64,000 nucleotides of DNA from Pirellulaceae bacterium (lineage in GTDB: Bacteria; Planctomycetota; Planctomycetia; Pirellulales; Pirellulaceae), in assembly GCA_020852965.1 (NCBI GenBank), contig JADYZV010000031.1, forward strand, positions 1 to 64,000, read 5' to 3'. The translations under genes were made by a program, and so were the position numbers. Shown here in pieces: positions 53,401 to 61,876 of this stretch. The notes under the pieces were generated by a model. It ran no database searches. It saw only the letters and a list, made by a program, of their open reading frames with translations, and had not been told where the DNA came from. Each line of letters begins with the position of its first letter. Within the stretch, counting starts at the first letter, position 1.

Positions 53401-56400
53401 GCACTGCAGCGTATAGGCACCTGAGGGGCGCGCTTTGCTATGGGCTGCATCCAGGCGATCCAACAGGTGCTCGTTACCTTGGAGAACTCGGCGCATTCTC
53501 TCGGTCATGATTCGAAATGTCGCTTCGACAGCACGTTCTGTCTTGCCGCTCATGGCCAGCAATAGACTGGTTTCTCGTCGCATCGCCTCATCAAACTGCG
53601 GGACTTGTTGCAACACTTGTTCGGAAACGATGACCGCCAAATTCTGGCTGATGTCCATATCATCCGCTAGCTGAGGAAGGATGATGAACTTCTTGGGAGG
53701 CTTAACCTGGTCGCGCTCAAAACGAGCCGAACCTCTCGGGCGTTCGGCATGGTAGGCAACGAATACTAGTTCGCCTTCATCGCCAACGATTTCCGGAAAC
53801 GACGGTTTGACAGGTTTGGATTTCGATCTATGAGCGTCGTAGCGCTCGAGCACCACGTGCGCATTGGCTCCGCCGAAGCCAAATCCATCGATGGCAATTC
53901 GTGCCTTGCGCGGCGGCAACGCGATCGGTTTTGTCGAAACCGTGAGCGTTCCGCTTGAATCGAGTAACGCGTTTGACGGCTGGCGAAACGTGGCCTGTGA
54001 GGGAAACAGTCCGTTTCGCAGGTACTCGCAGACCGCAATCACGGAGGCCGTTCCTGCCGCCCATCCTGCATGCCCCAGCAATCCCTTGAGGCTATGTATC
54101 GGGATTGGGTCAGCCTGTTTCGCAGCGAAGAAGCTTCGCAACGTTACCAGCTCGGTGGCGTCTCCCACGGGGGTCGACGTGCCATGTGCTTCGATCGCTA
54201 CAATGGAGGCTGGGTCGATTCCATAGTTGGCGTAGCAGCGTTCTAGGGAAAGCAATTGGCCCTTCGATTGTGGGACGTTCGCCGAGGGGCTTCTGCCGTC
54301 GCTGGAAAGCCCTGCGCCGGCAATCACAGCGCTGACGGGCAATTCGAATCGTTCGGCGTCCTCGACTCGTCGAAGTGTCACCAGTGCAGCACCTTCGGAA
54401 AAGACTACGCCATCGGCATGAGCGTCAAACGGGCGGCAGCCCGTGGATGTGGTCCCGCGAAACTGGGAGAAAAGGCAACTATTTCCCGGTCCAGGGCAGA
54501 AGAAGCCCCCTGCAATCACAGCGTCTGCTTGGTTGGATTCCAGCGCCTGCATGCCCAGGGCTAGGCTATACAATGAGGAAGCGCAGGCGGCGTCGACCAG
54601 CGTGACCTTTAGGCCGGGGCCGACGATCCGATCTAAAACCTCCTGCACCGCGCTATGTGGACTGTGAAATGCCGAACGAGCCGTGTGCATTTTCCTATCC
54701 ACCTCGGGGTCGCACGGATCGATGCCAGCATGCAACAGCGATGCGACCTCGTCCTGATCCTCGAAACCATCCGCCGTCGACCCAAGCAGACACGTTACTC
54801 GTTCCGCTCCCTGAAGCGACGCAATACAGGGCGCCAAGGCTATGCACAGCAATTTCTGTGTTCGAGTGAATCTGTGAAAAGTGTCCGGGTCCACTCCATT
54901 GGGAACCGAAATATCGCCGTCGCGTATGCGACCAAATAAGTGCGAATTCGATCGATCTGGCGTAAGCTCAGCCGAATAGAAATCGTCGGACCAAAAGGAA
55001 TCAAATTCCCGCTGGTCAACGATCCCAATCCGCTGTTCGGTGATAGCCGAAAACAAGTCTTCCGGCGAGCTCACTCCGCCCGGCAGAATGCAACCTTGCC
55101 CAACGATGGCGATTTGCGAGACCGCGGCCTTGGGAGTGGCCGAATCGATGGGGGCTTTATCCGGATACCTACCAATCTCGGGTATATCCGATGTGGTCGC
55201 GTGCGCGAGTTCAGCGGCCGTCGGGGTGGTTTGTGATTGTGACGTTAGTCGTTGCGACCCCACGCATTGGACGTCGACGTTTTCCCCTCCGGCTTTGGAA
55301 ATCAATCGCGCTAGCACCCCCGAAGATCCGCAGTCAACGAAGCTGGTAACGCCTACCCTGCGCAATTCGGTGATGGCACTTTGTAGATCGAATGGCAGGG
55401 TTAACTGACTTGCAAGCAGCTCGGGGATATCATCGGTTGCGTTGATCAGACGCTGACTGATGGGAGAGTAGACGGCAAGCGAAGGGGCACGCAGTTGAAG
55501 ACAGCGCAACTCTTTCAGCCACTTGGATGCAACAGCGCGCAGTTGAGGATGGTGGAACGACGTCGGGCTGTCGATGCTCGTAGCGCCGATCTGCATGGAT
55601 TGTAGGTGCCCCTTCAGCCGGCTAAGCTGTTCGGTTGGCCCCGACATGACCAGTTGGGAATTGTGATTGCGCCCAGCGAAAACCACCTGATCCAAGCCAA
55701 GTAAATCCGCTTCGATTGCTACCGTGTTTCGATCACAGGATACAATCAGTAGCCCGGCGTTGGCCGGTGCTAATTCATCCACAGCCTGCATGCGCGTACA
55801 TACGATGCGAACACCAGTCGCCAAGTCAAAACAACCGCCTACTCCAAACGCGGCGATCTCACCGAAGCTATGCCCCAGCAAGATTTTCGGAGCGTGACCT
55901 TGCGCTCGCCAAAGATTCGCTCCCAATACATTCTGCAGGTGGATTGCTACTTGGCCAAAAGCCGGCGTCGATTTCGCAGCGCTCTTGCACTGTTGTTCCG
56001 AGCCGCTGAAAAGTCTGTCTGCATCTCCGCCAAGCAGCGTTGCGGTTATCTCCCGGCACTTGTTAAGTTCTTTTTGAGCCGCGGAGCTGGAGTCAGCGTA
56101 GGCTCTGATTCGTTCGCAGAAAAGCTGGGCGTCCAACGTAGCTTGGCCGCCGAAGACCCACGCCTCAGACTTTGGGATTGGGGTAACTGACGGCTCCGCA
56201 TCGTCGGCTTGGAGCGTTTTGGCTTGATGCGTGTTGACCACCTCTATAGGCCGATCAGCAAGAGCAACCAGTTGAGGATGTGGGTAGCGTTGTGAAAGAA
56301 ATTGGCGGCACGTTTCTCGCTCCATTTCTCCGAACAGCATTTCGGTTCGGCTACCACCAGCAAGAATGCGATCGCGAAATGACTCTTGCGCAAGGGGCTC

Positions 56401-56820
56401 TGCAATATCTCGCATGGCATGCATTGCCTGCTGTAGGGGTACAGGCATGGGGATCGGCGTTTGGGTGTTGGTACTGGCACAAACCAATGTCTGGAATCCA
56501 GCACAAACCGCCTGCCCTTGCTGCCCCAGCACACGATAGCAAAATCTAGCGCTGGCTTGTCCCCATTCCTCGAGGGAAAGAAGAATGGCCAGACGATCAC
56601 CTAGCTTGGCGGGGCTGAGATTGCGGGCGTAGGCGTCGACGGTCAGTAGGTGGACGCTATCAAGGGCTTCCCGAACGCCGGGAACGTCGAAGATCCGCTC
56701 CCCGAATAGAAACGATTCTCGCGATGCGCATTGAAGTTTGAAGGAAGTCAGGAAATGATGACTTCCATAGGCCATCGTATCGTCAAAATGGATCGTGTAC
56801 TCAGTTACAAAATACGCCAT
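50437..56820 (-). CDS. Multidomain Pfa-like lipid/polyketide synthase
   Basis: The 2127-residue enzyme has, in order: a hot-dog thioesterase-like domain (1-125, TIHFDDTMAYGSHHFLTSF); an acyltransferase (220-520, GHSFGE at 316-321); a ketosynthase (568-995, Cys746 in DAACAS, His879 in EAHGTST, His917 in KGLLGHAGWA); a second KS-like domain lacking the active Cys (1010-1270, DAGADS at 1164-1169), like a chain-length factor; a ketoreductase (about 1560-1830, VGGAKGV, SAYSIFGNDGQHDYGAAN); and a dehydratase-type hot-dog domain (about 1855-2127, LPNHKVRNVPTLPG, His1873). It has no ACP; that is supplied by the upstream gene. It resembles secondary-lipid Pfa-type synthases. Product unknown. Confidence 0.82.
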   Translation of the reverse strand: MAYFVTEYTIHFDDTMAYGSHHFLTSFKLQCASRESFLFGERIFDVPGVREALDSVHLLTVDAYARNLSPAKLGDRLAILLSLEEWGQASARFCYRVLGQQGQAVCAGFQTLVCASTNTQTPIPMPVPLQQAMHAMRDIAEPLAQESFRDRILAGGSRTEMLFGEMERETCRQFLSQRYPHPQLVALADRPIEVVNTHQAKTLQADDAEPSVTPIPKSEAWVFGGQATLDAQLFCERIRAYADSSSAAQKELNKCREITATLLGGDADRLFSGSEQQCKSAAKSTPAFGQVAIHLQNVLGANLWRAQGHAPKILLGHSFGEIAAFGVGGCFDLATGVRIVCTRMQAVDELAPANAGLLIVSCDRNTVAIEADLLGLDQVVFAGRNHNSQLVMSGPTEQLSRLKGHLQSMQIGATSIDSPTSFHHPQLRAVASKWLKELRCLQLRAPSLAVYSPISQRLINATDDIPELLASQLTLPFDLQSAITELRRVGVTSFVDCGSSGVLARLISKAGGENVDVQCVGSQRLTSQSQTTPTAAELAHATTSDIPEIGRYPDKAPIDSATPKAAVSQIAIVGQGCILPGGVSSPEDLFSAITEQRIGIVDQREFDSFWSDDFYSAELTPDRSNSHLFGRIRDGDISVPNGVDPDTFHRFTRTQKLLCIALAPCIASLQGAERVTCLLGSTADGFEDQDEVASLLHAGIDPCDPEVDRKMHTARSAFHSPHSAVQEVLDRIVGPGLKVTLVDAACASSLYSLALGMQALESNQADAVIAGGFFCPGPGNSCLFSQFRGTTSTGCRPFDAHADGVVFSEGAALVTLRRVEDAERFELPVSAVIAGAGLSSDGRSPSANVPQSKGQLLSLERCYANYGIDPASIVAIEAHGTSTPVGDATELVTLRSFFAAKQADPIPIHSLKGLLGHAGWAAGTASVIAVCEYLRNGLFPSQATFRQPSNALLDSSGTLTVSTKPIALPPRKARIAIDGFGFGGANAHVVLERYDAHRSKSKPVKPSFPEIVGDEGELVFVAYHAERPRGSARFERDQVKPPKKFIILPQLADDMDISQNLAVIVSEQVLQQVPQFDEAMRRETSLLLAMSGKTERAVEATFRIMTERMRRVLQGNEHLLDRLDAAHSKARPSGAYTLQCMMPNVAAGRAALLLNLNGPNFVVDAGADSLEAAFTAAALLLGSGDKAGTKMVIVAAIDTQTSHLVDNAIDHVDPIDHHGCEFAAAYAVTTRGYAQACGLRVICGVDEVFRPNEVALASSRVVMRPYEQFQALQDALDKKSNTTSLTSAKDEVAKPPMTAGPSRPQRSMTSGLSSASPRSAADGGDCEIQVPVWVEKPVAGPPSGTQPAKHMLIVVKAGFARLAELRSALPEIAEQSTIALVGDSTLNIVSASGQSKQIAIDRLDEQSLASAVEKLCHSAVDVITVMDEAISWDLQETLAEVARDNRLCELLFLIAKQEIARLKSGGVEMWGVLLGAWNGQTHPCSGPIAGLLKSISREFPATRNGTICTQGLDLATALRRLNAERLQADREPELVFGPEFRLVRRLRPAPVDLAAPPQVKLNANSIVVAVGGAKGVTAVMLDSLLCDAQCTAIAIGRSPLEAGPENFDSAEVEQAYYARFMRENAKRSAIEMRKNFDASRGRWEAYQTIQQLASRGGRVEYMVADVTDTEQLATTVENIVSRFGKIDLLLYGAGVQKSKRLEDRSLADFREVFSTKVLGLQNFVGAYYSQTGQRLASHILTSAYSIFGNDGQHDYGAANETLDRLCSLTEAAGGTGWTSMAWLAWDGIGMTRGTEYQALAKKRRLSGVIPELGQRLFREVCSGHTRSAIHVPISEAEHVEYGVRTIPYSPSMTSGRAIEVNIRLSNIPCLPNHKVRNVPTLPGAWILDLLVGAGRKLAPIAAEDSIVIVEDLTFSKFVRLSNNQESNVRVVAQECGNSVAVWMISDVLHPSGVTLARDRICASAILSWEIGQVSSTPIEFGVQANSTRGQAVRDPYCDPSKPVVLSGPFDCLSDIELSVNGRSAKVKSSPVQTFHENIPALLLDAAWRVGAMYTPSRASEVFVPIRIGRMSLPLRSSPFSTSSSVWEIRSTTPRSENRDVRWDRTDVFDQNGRLQLVIENALATCIA

Positions 56821-56856
56821 CGTGTGCTCCTAAAACGTTATCCACCAATGGGTACA

Positions 56857-58080
56857 TTAAACCGTTGTTGGCTGCAAAACGCGTCGCGCATGGGCACGAC
56901 TGGAACGCCCGTCCGCAACCGCTGAAAAGCCATGGTCGACCATCCACACCGAACCGTTGATGCCACTCGCCTCGTCACTTACGAGGAAGCCGATTGCATT
57001 GGCGAGGTCCATCGGGCTGCAGAGCTTGCCATCGGGTGTAAACGATTCCCAGTGCCGCTGCGTCACCTCCGCAGCAGAGAATTTCGAGAGCAAGTCGCCG
57101 TAGACCGGCCCTCCAGCTACGCAATTGACGCGAATTCCGAACTGTCCGAGTTCACAAGCAAGGTAGCGTGTCATGCTTTCAACGGCAGCTTTGACAACTC
57201 CCTGGCTCCCCAAGCCGCTGATATAACGCGTAGCTCCCACTGCGGACAGCGTTACAATCGAACTTCTACCTGATCGCATGAGATGAGACGCCCTCATAGC
57301 GCATTGATGATGCCCTGTTACGTTGGTACGAAAGGCGCGCTCCCAATCTTCGGCAGTCAGTTCCATAAACGGTCCAATGCGCCCGTCCGACGCATTGCAC
57401 ACCAGGATGTCGAGCTCCCCAAACTGCTCTACGATCTGATTGAAAATGCGGTCTACGTGAACCGGATTAGCAATGGACCCCCAAATGTGAGTCGCCTCGC
57501 CACCCTGAGCTCGAATCTCTGCAGCCGTTTGTTCTCCCAGCTCTCGGGAGTGAAACGAGTTGACAATCACGTGAGCACCACGCGATGAGAGTAGTCGAAC
57601 GATGTTGCGGCCAACGCCACGACCAGAACCGGTCACTAGAGCGACGCGTCCTTCGAGGGGCCTGCTGGAGCCGGAGCGGGAGCGAGCCCGACTGTCGTTG
57701 CTTGGACTATCGCTCAGGAAGTGCGGTGGCACCAATGGACTCTGGCTCGTGCTCAAGGTTTCGCTAAACATCTGGCTGCCGTCAGGCGGTGAGTCGTAGC
57801 GGGTGAAGTTCGCGCTGACTTCCTCCTCCATCGGGCTGCGATTCAAAAGGCTGTCAATCCAATTCACCACTTGGCCGATCGTACGAATGGACGGGTCACG
57901 GACTTCCGCAGTTAGGTCAAGTGAAAACTCTTCGCCAAGCGCCAGCACAATCTCCAGGTTCTTAACGGAATCGATTCCCAGATCATTCTCCAGATCCGCG
58001 TCGACCGTCAGCAGCTCTTCTGGGTATCGCGTTACGTTGGAAATTTGCTCGACTACCCGCCTCAGTGTTCCACAAATCAT
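56857..58080 (-). CDS. Acyl carrier protein fused to SDR reductase-like domain
   Basis: The 407-residue protein has an ACP at 1-82 (DLENDLGIDSVKNLEI, phosphopantetheine Ser38), a linker rich in Ser/Pro (83-142), and a short-chain dehydrogenase domain (143-395, VTGSGRGVGRN, CNASDGRIGPF, NVTGHHQCAM). The ACP motif LGIDSVK matches Pfa-type carriers. In the SDR part Ser279 and Lys297 are in place but the Tyr expected 4 or 7 residues before the Lys is Gln293 or Leu290, so normal reductase chemistry is doubtful. It lies 36 bp upstream of the synthase gene and is surely its partner. Confidence 0.82.
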   Translation of the reverse strand: MICGTLRRVVEQISNVTRYPEELLTVDADLENDLGIDSVKNLEIVLALGEEFSLDLTAEVRDPSIRTIGQVVNWIDSLLNRSPMEEEVSANFTRYDSPPDGSQMFSETLSTSQSPLVPPHFLSDSPSNDSRARSRSGSSRPLEGRVALVTGSGRGVGRNIVRLLSSRGAHVIVNSFHSRELGEQTAAEIRAQGGEATHIWGSIANPVHVDRIFNQIVEQFGELDILVCNASDGRIGPFMELTAEDWERAFRTNVTGHHQCAMRASHLMRSGRSSIVTLSAVGATRYISGLGSQGVVKAAVESMTRYLACELGQFGIRVNCVAGGPVYGDLLSKFSAAEVTQRHWESFTPDGKLCSPMDLANAIGFLVSDEASGINGSVWMVDHGFSAVADGRSSRAHARRVLQPTTV

Positions 58081-58410
58081 CGATTTTCACCCTATTCCTT
58101 TGAAATCAGTGGGGCTGCCGAATCGGCTTACCTCGCTCGCAGGTGCTGCGAACTGGAACTAACGAGCCACCTATTCAAAGCAATGTAAAGCACCGACATG
58201 CAAAGGCGGCGCATATTCGACGGAGATTTCACGACTACTTAAAGTTGCACGAGTGTGGTAACTGTCAGCAAATCGTTCACAGTCAAGTCCTCTTTAGCGG
58301 CTTCTCTAGTCGCAGCGGCAAGTTAAGATAGCGTCCTGCCAATGGGGAGATCGGATTACCGCATTAGAATAGGAATCGGTCGTACTAGCGGTGCTGGACC
58401 AGCGAGTCAA
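58081..58410. other. Upstream region of the synthase operon, nothing recognised
   Basis: This stretch must contain the promoter of the ACP-SDR and synthase genes. No clear operator, repeat or RNA gene was seen before the palindromic repeat at 58411. Confidence 0.4.
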
Positions 58411-58565
58411 CTAGCGCTTCAACCATTTTTGATTCTAGGGTTGGTCGTAGTGGACGTGGCCCGCGAGTCCCAAACGGTCGGCGACTTAAACGGACTCGTA
58501 ACCTCGTCCACTACCTTCAATTGAAACGTCCACTACCTTCAATTGAAACGTGGACAGTGCACTAG
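58411..58565 (+). repeat. Dispersed CTAG-ended palindromic repeat, copy 3
   Basis: Begins CTAGCGCTTCAACCATTTTT and ends GTGCACTAG. Inner arms GTAGTGGACG and CTCGTCCACTACC, with CGAGTCC/GGACTCG inside. A 22-bp piece (GTCCACTACCTTCAATTGAA...) is duplicated in tandem at about 58509-58552. Terminal CTAG at 58562-58565 gives the stop codon of the GGDEF/EAL gene. Confidence 0.88.
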
Positions 58566-60472
58566 GCTGAAATGGTAGCAAGCTGCAGACGCGGGGCAGG
58601 AAAGAATTGGCGGACTTCCTCTGGTGAGACCGGCGGGCTGAGGTAATATCCTTGGTACTGACCGCAATCATGCGATTTCAGAAACCGAAGATGATCCTCG
58701 GTCTCTACTCCCTCAGCGATAACCTTTAGATCGAGAGACTTGGCTAGCACGATAATACTTGAGGCGATGACACCATCGTCTGTTTCAGGGATATCTTTGA
58801 TAAATGCCCTGTCGATTTTGAGTCTGTCGATCGGAAACTGTCGAAGGTACGCGAGCGAAGAATAGCCGGTGCCGAAATCGTCCACGCTAATGCTGGCTCC
58901 GAGCATCTTGAGTTGACGGAGCTTAAATGTGGTCGATTTGACATCCTCTATAAGCAATCCCTCGGTTATTTCAAAATCAAGTTTCGAAGCGTCTACGTCA
59001 AACTCTCGAATGGGCTCGGCGATGCTATCGCAAAAATCGGGGTCTGCGAATTGAACGGCACTGACGTTGATCGATATTTCGATATCGTAGCCCTCGCTAT
59101 TCCAAGCGGCCAGTTGCCGACATGCTTCGCGAATGATCCATTTGCTGACGGGAACGATTTCACGGTTCTTTTCGAGGATATGAATGAAACGAAATGGAGG
59201 GATGACCTCGGCGTTGTGCCGCCATCGCAACAGGGCCTCAACTCCAAAGACTTCACCACTTTCCAAATCGACTTGTGGCTGATAGACCAGAAAGAACTCA
59301 TCCTTCTCCAATGCTCGCGAGAGCTTTTCCTGTACCGTTCGGTACTCGACCAAGCGGTCGGTCATCTCGCGTTGATAGATGGAGAAACCAAGTTGGTTTT
59401 CTTTGGCATGGAACATTGCAGTATCCGCAAATGCCAATAGTTCCATGTCCGACGTCGCATGCGCCGGGAAGAGCGAATATCCAACGCTTGTACCCAATTG
59501 AAAATTATCGTCTGTGAGGTGGTAGCGCTGGGTGAGAACGGTGCAGACGCTCTTAGCAATCAGATCCGCCTCACTCTCTTCTCGAACGTTTGGATAGATG
59601 ATGCAGAATTCATCGCCACCTAAGCGTGCCACTGTAGCGCATTGGCCAAATTCGGCTTGGAGTCGAGTTCCGATCTCGACCAGGGTCTGATCGCCTACTA
59701 GATGCCCAAGAGTGTCGTTGATCTCCTTGAAGCCATCCATGTCGATCATGAACAGCGCAAACCCGCGAGATTTAGCTTGTGCGGCCTCAACGGCTTCCTT
59801 CAAACTTAGATGAAATCGGAATCGATTGGCCAATCCAGTCAAGGAGTCCGTATTCGCCAATTCCATCAATCGATCGCTCTCTACTTTCAGATTCTCGCTA
59901 AGCTTGATTAGAGATGTGGTACGTTGGCGATAGTACTCCTCGCCTTGTTGACAACAAAAGTAGATGCAACCAGCCACTCCGGTCACGAGCAACAATTCGT
60001 CCAGCTTGGAAGTGCTCATCAAATCGTAAAAGCCGTGCGAGTTGAGTGAGAAAGCCAAAAACGCAAGCAAACTGATGATGAACCATGCCAGCGCTGCGCG
60101 CACTCCGAAGAGTTGAGACGATACCAAAATGGCAACTGGGTAGAACAACATCGTTCCGGCCATCGCTTCGTCGCTTAGAGAGACCGCCAGCAGTCCCACT
60201 GCGCTCACCGCTAGGTGCATATTCATAATGCTGCGGAAATCGTTGAGTCTTCTACAGGCTACAATTAGTACGAATATGACGACCGATTCGATAAGACAGA
60301 TTTGCGTGGCAGTCTCATAACCACGATAAAAAAGAAGCCCGGCAAAGAGTAGCCAAGTCAACCATATGACCGTTACAAATCGCCATACACGCTGAGCCCG
60401 CAACTGATTTGGATCAGATGACTCGACGAACATCTTTGCGTTCGATTGTGGGTTTCTATTGAACTTGATCAT
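58562..60472 (-). CDS. Membrane GGDEF/EAL cyclic-di-GMP protein
   Basis: The 636-residue protein has five or six transmembrane helices in residues 30-175. A GGDEF domain follows (NTDSLTGLANRFRFH 207-221, GGDEF intact at 285-289), then an EAL domain (EALLRW at 412-417, DDFGTGYSSLAYLRQFPIDRLKID, later VIAEGVET and GCGQYQGYYLS-like end). It could make and degrade cyclic-di-GMP, setting attachment or exopolysaccharide output. The export lipoprotein at 40748 could be a target, though that link is only inferred. Its TAG stop comes from the repeat. Confidence 0.92.
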   Translation of the reverse strand: MIKFNRNPQSNAKMFVESSDPNQLRAQRVWRFVTVIWLTWLLFAGLLFYRGYETATQICLIESVVIFVLIVACRRLNDFRSIMNMHLAVSAVGLLAVSLSDEAMAGTMLFYPVAILVSSQLFGVRAALAWFIISLLAFLAFSLNSHGFYDLMSTSKLDELLLVTGVAGCIYFCCQQGEEYYRQRTTSLIKLSENLKVESDRLMELANTDSLTGLANRFRFHLSLKEAVEAAQAKSRGFALFMIDMDGFKEINDTLGHLVGDQTLVEIGTRLQAEFGQCATVARLGGDEFCIIYPNVREESEADLIAKSVCTVLTQRYHLTDDNFQLGTSVGYSLFPAHATSDMELLAFADTAMFHAKENQLGFSIYQREMTDRLVEYRTVQEKLSRALEKDEFFLVYQPQVDLESGEVFGVEALLRWRHNAEVIPPFRFIHILEKNREIVPVSKWIIREACRQLAAWNSEGYDIEISINVSAVQFADPDFCDSIAEPIREFDVDASKLDFEITEGLLIEDVKSTTFKLRQLKMLGASISVDDFGTGYSSLAYLRQFPIDRLKIDRAFIKDIPETDDGVIASSIIVLAKSLDLKVIAEGVETEDHLRFLKSHDCGQYQGYYLSPPVSPEEVRQFFPAPRLQLATISA

Positions 60473-60900
60473 TTCGATGGTCCGCAGACAGCAAATACCA
60501 TAGCCTGCAATAATCTAGGTCACGATTAACTGAATTGAATGTAAGAAATCGAGTTTCGCGGGAAAGTCAGGATTGCGATGCTCTTCAGTTTGCGTAGCTT
60601 GTATTCGAAATTTGCGGCTGAGTGGACCTAACACGAAACTTCGGATTGGTGGGATTCTGCGGCTTGCCTACTCTCTGCCAGTTTATGGGTCCACCGGTGC
60701 GGGCTTTTTGCTCCACTGCCTAATTCGGGTTAATCCCGGATTAACCAAAGATGGGAACCAACGTGCCGCCAAGTTGGCTCGCTTCGATAGCGAATCGAAC
60801 CAATTGGTCTTGCCATCGCTACCGGTGACAGGCTACGCTCGGCGCAGAATGTCTGCTTCCACGTTTCCATTGCTTGCTTTAGCTAAAAAATGTCTCAGCC
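60473..60900. other. Divergent intergenic region with a 19-bp palindrome
   Basis: Lies between the leftward cyclic-di-GMP gene and the rightward OmpA-like gene. Apart from the palindrome at 60728-60746 nothing was recognised. Confidence 0.5.
60728..60746. promoter_or_regulatory. Perfect 19-bp palindrome, possible operator
   Basis: GGTTAATCC C GGATTAACC, perfect 9-bp arms around one base, about 155 bp before the OmpA-like gene start. The shape fits a dimeric regulator site. Confidence 0.5.
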
Positions 60901-61851
60901 GTGAAGCCAACGCCCACAGCCCTCAACAGCCTCGACTCAGCTCGCCAGCGTGCGCGCCTGCTAGTGGTGCTCGTCGTTGCGTGCGCAGGTGGGTTGTTGG
61001 GGAGCAGCGGAGGTTGCAATCGCAATCCGTATCTGCCCAGTGGCCAAACGTGGCCGGGGGCAGCCGGTCAAATGCCGGCAGCGGGAGCGATGCCCGGCTA
61101 TGCGGCAGGCCAAACTCCACTGGCTGGCCCAGCATCGGTATTTGCTGGCCAGCAAACCACCCCTCAACTGATGGAATATCAGCGGCGAGTGCAACAGCTC
61201 GACGACAATAATCGGCAGCTCACCACTCAACTGGCTCAAGCTCAACAGCAACAACAAGCCTTTCGCGAGCGCGGCGACTTGTTAGCGAAACAACTGCAAG
61301 ATGCCACTGCACAGAACAAACAATTGCTGGCTGCGTCCCAGCAGATTGCCAGCCAGGCACAAGGCATGCAAGCCTCGATGAGCATGCGAGGCGGTGCGCG
61401 TTTAACGGCCAACAACTCCGTCGCCAACTCGGCCGTCGGCCTTCAAGTCGCTGGGGCGGAAGTCGTTCCCGAGGGTGATTTGATTCGCATTCGAATTTCC
61501 GCCGATCAATTGTTTGCTCCAGGAACGGCTCAGCTCAATCCGGCCGGTGCGACGGTGCTCGATCAAATTGCCAACGCGCTCATTCGGCAATACTCTCGGC
61601 AGCGCGTTGGTGTCGAGGGCCATACCGATGCTTCGCAGCCCTACGGTGGCTCATTTGGAACTCCCTATCAATTGGCGGGTGGCCAAGCTCAAGCTGTCAT
61701 GGACCAATTGGTGCGTCGCAATGGAATTCCCATGCAGCAGCTATTCGTCGTTGCGCATGGTCCCAACCATCCATTGGCCGACAATCAATCCCCTGCTGGC
61801 CGCGCCGAAAACCGGCGCATTGAAATCGTCATCTACCCTGAGACATTTTAG
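60901..61851 (+). CDS. OmpA-like peptidoglycan-associated lipoprotein
   Basis: The 316-residue protein starts at GTG. Hydrophobic segment (about 19-33) and a lipobox-like SSGGC near residue 38 suggest a lipoprotein. A Pro/Ala/Gly-rich linker is followed by a coiled coil (about 95-160, RRVQQLDDNNRQLTTQLAQAQ). The OmpA C-terminal domain is at about 190-313 (ISADQLFAPGTAQLNPAGATVLDQIANAL, GVEGHTDA, GRAENRRIEIVI), which grips peptidoglycan. It would tether the outer membrane to the wall. Confidence 0.85.
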   Translation: MKPTPTALNSLDSARQRARLLVVLVVACAGGLLGSSGGCNRNPYLPSGQTWPGAAGQMPAAGAMPGYAAGQTPLAGPASVFAGQQTTPQLMEYQRRVQQLDDNNRQLTTQLAQAQQQQQAFRERGDLLAKQLQDATAQNKQLLAASQQIASQAQGMQASMSMRGGARLTANNSVANSAVGLQVAGAEVVPEGDLIRIRISADQLFAPGTAQLNPAGATVLDQIANALIRQYSRQRVGVEGHTDASQPYGGSFGTPYQLAGGQAQAVMDQLVRRNGIPMQQLFVVAHGPNHPLADNQSPAGRAENRRIEIVIYPETF

Positions 61852-61856
61852 AGTAG

Positions 61857-61876
61857 CACGGCGGTCCCCCGCTGTG
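61857..61876. repeat. GGTCCCCC hairpin, relative of 47094
   Basis: CACGGCGG/CCGCTGTG around loop TCCC, with one G-T pair. It starts 6 bp after the OmpA-like gene stop, and shares the GG-TCCC-CC core with the hairpin at 47094-47113. It may be a weak terminator. The stretch 61877-62075 has no gene. Confidence 0.6.

Noticed and set aside
60573-61211. A 212-codon frame overlapping the start of the OmpA-like gene
   Set aside because: It is in a different frame from the OmpA-like gene, shows no protein features and overlaps the lipoprotein signal and linker region; a shadow frame.
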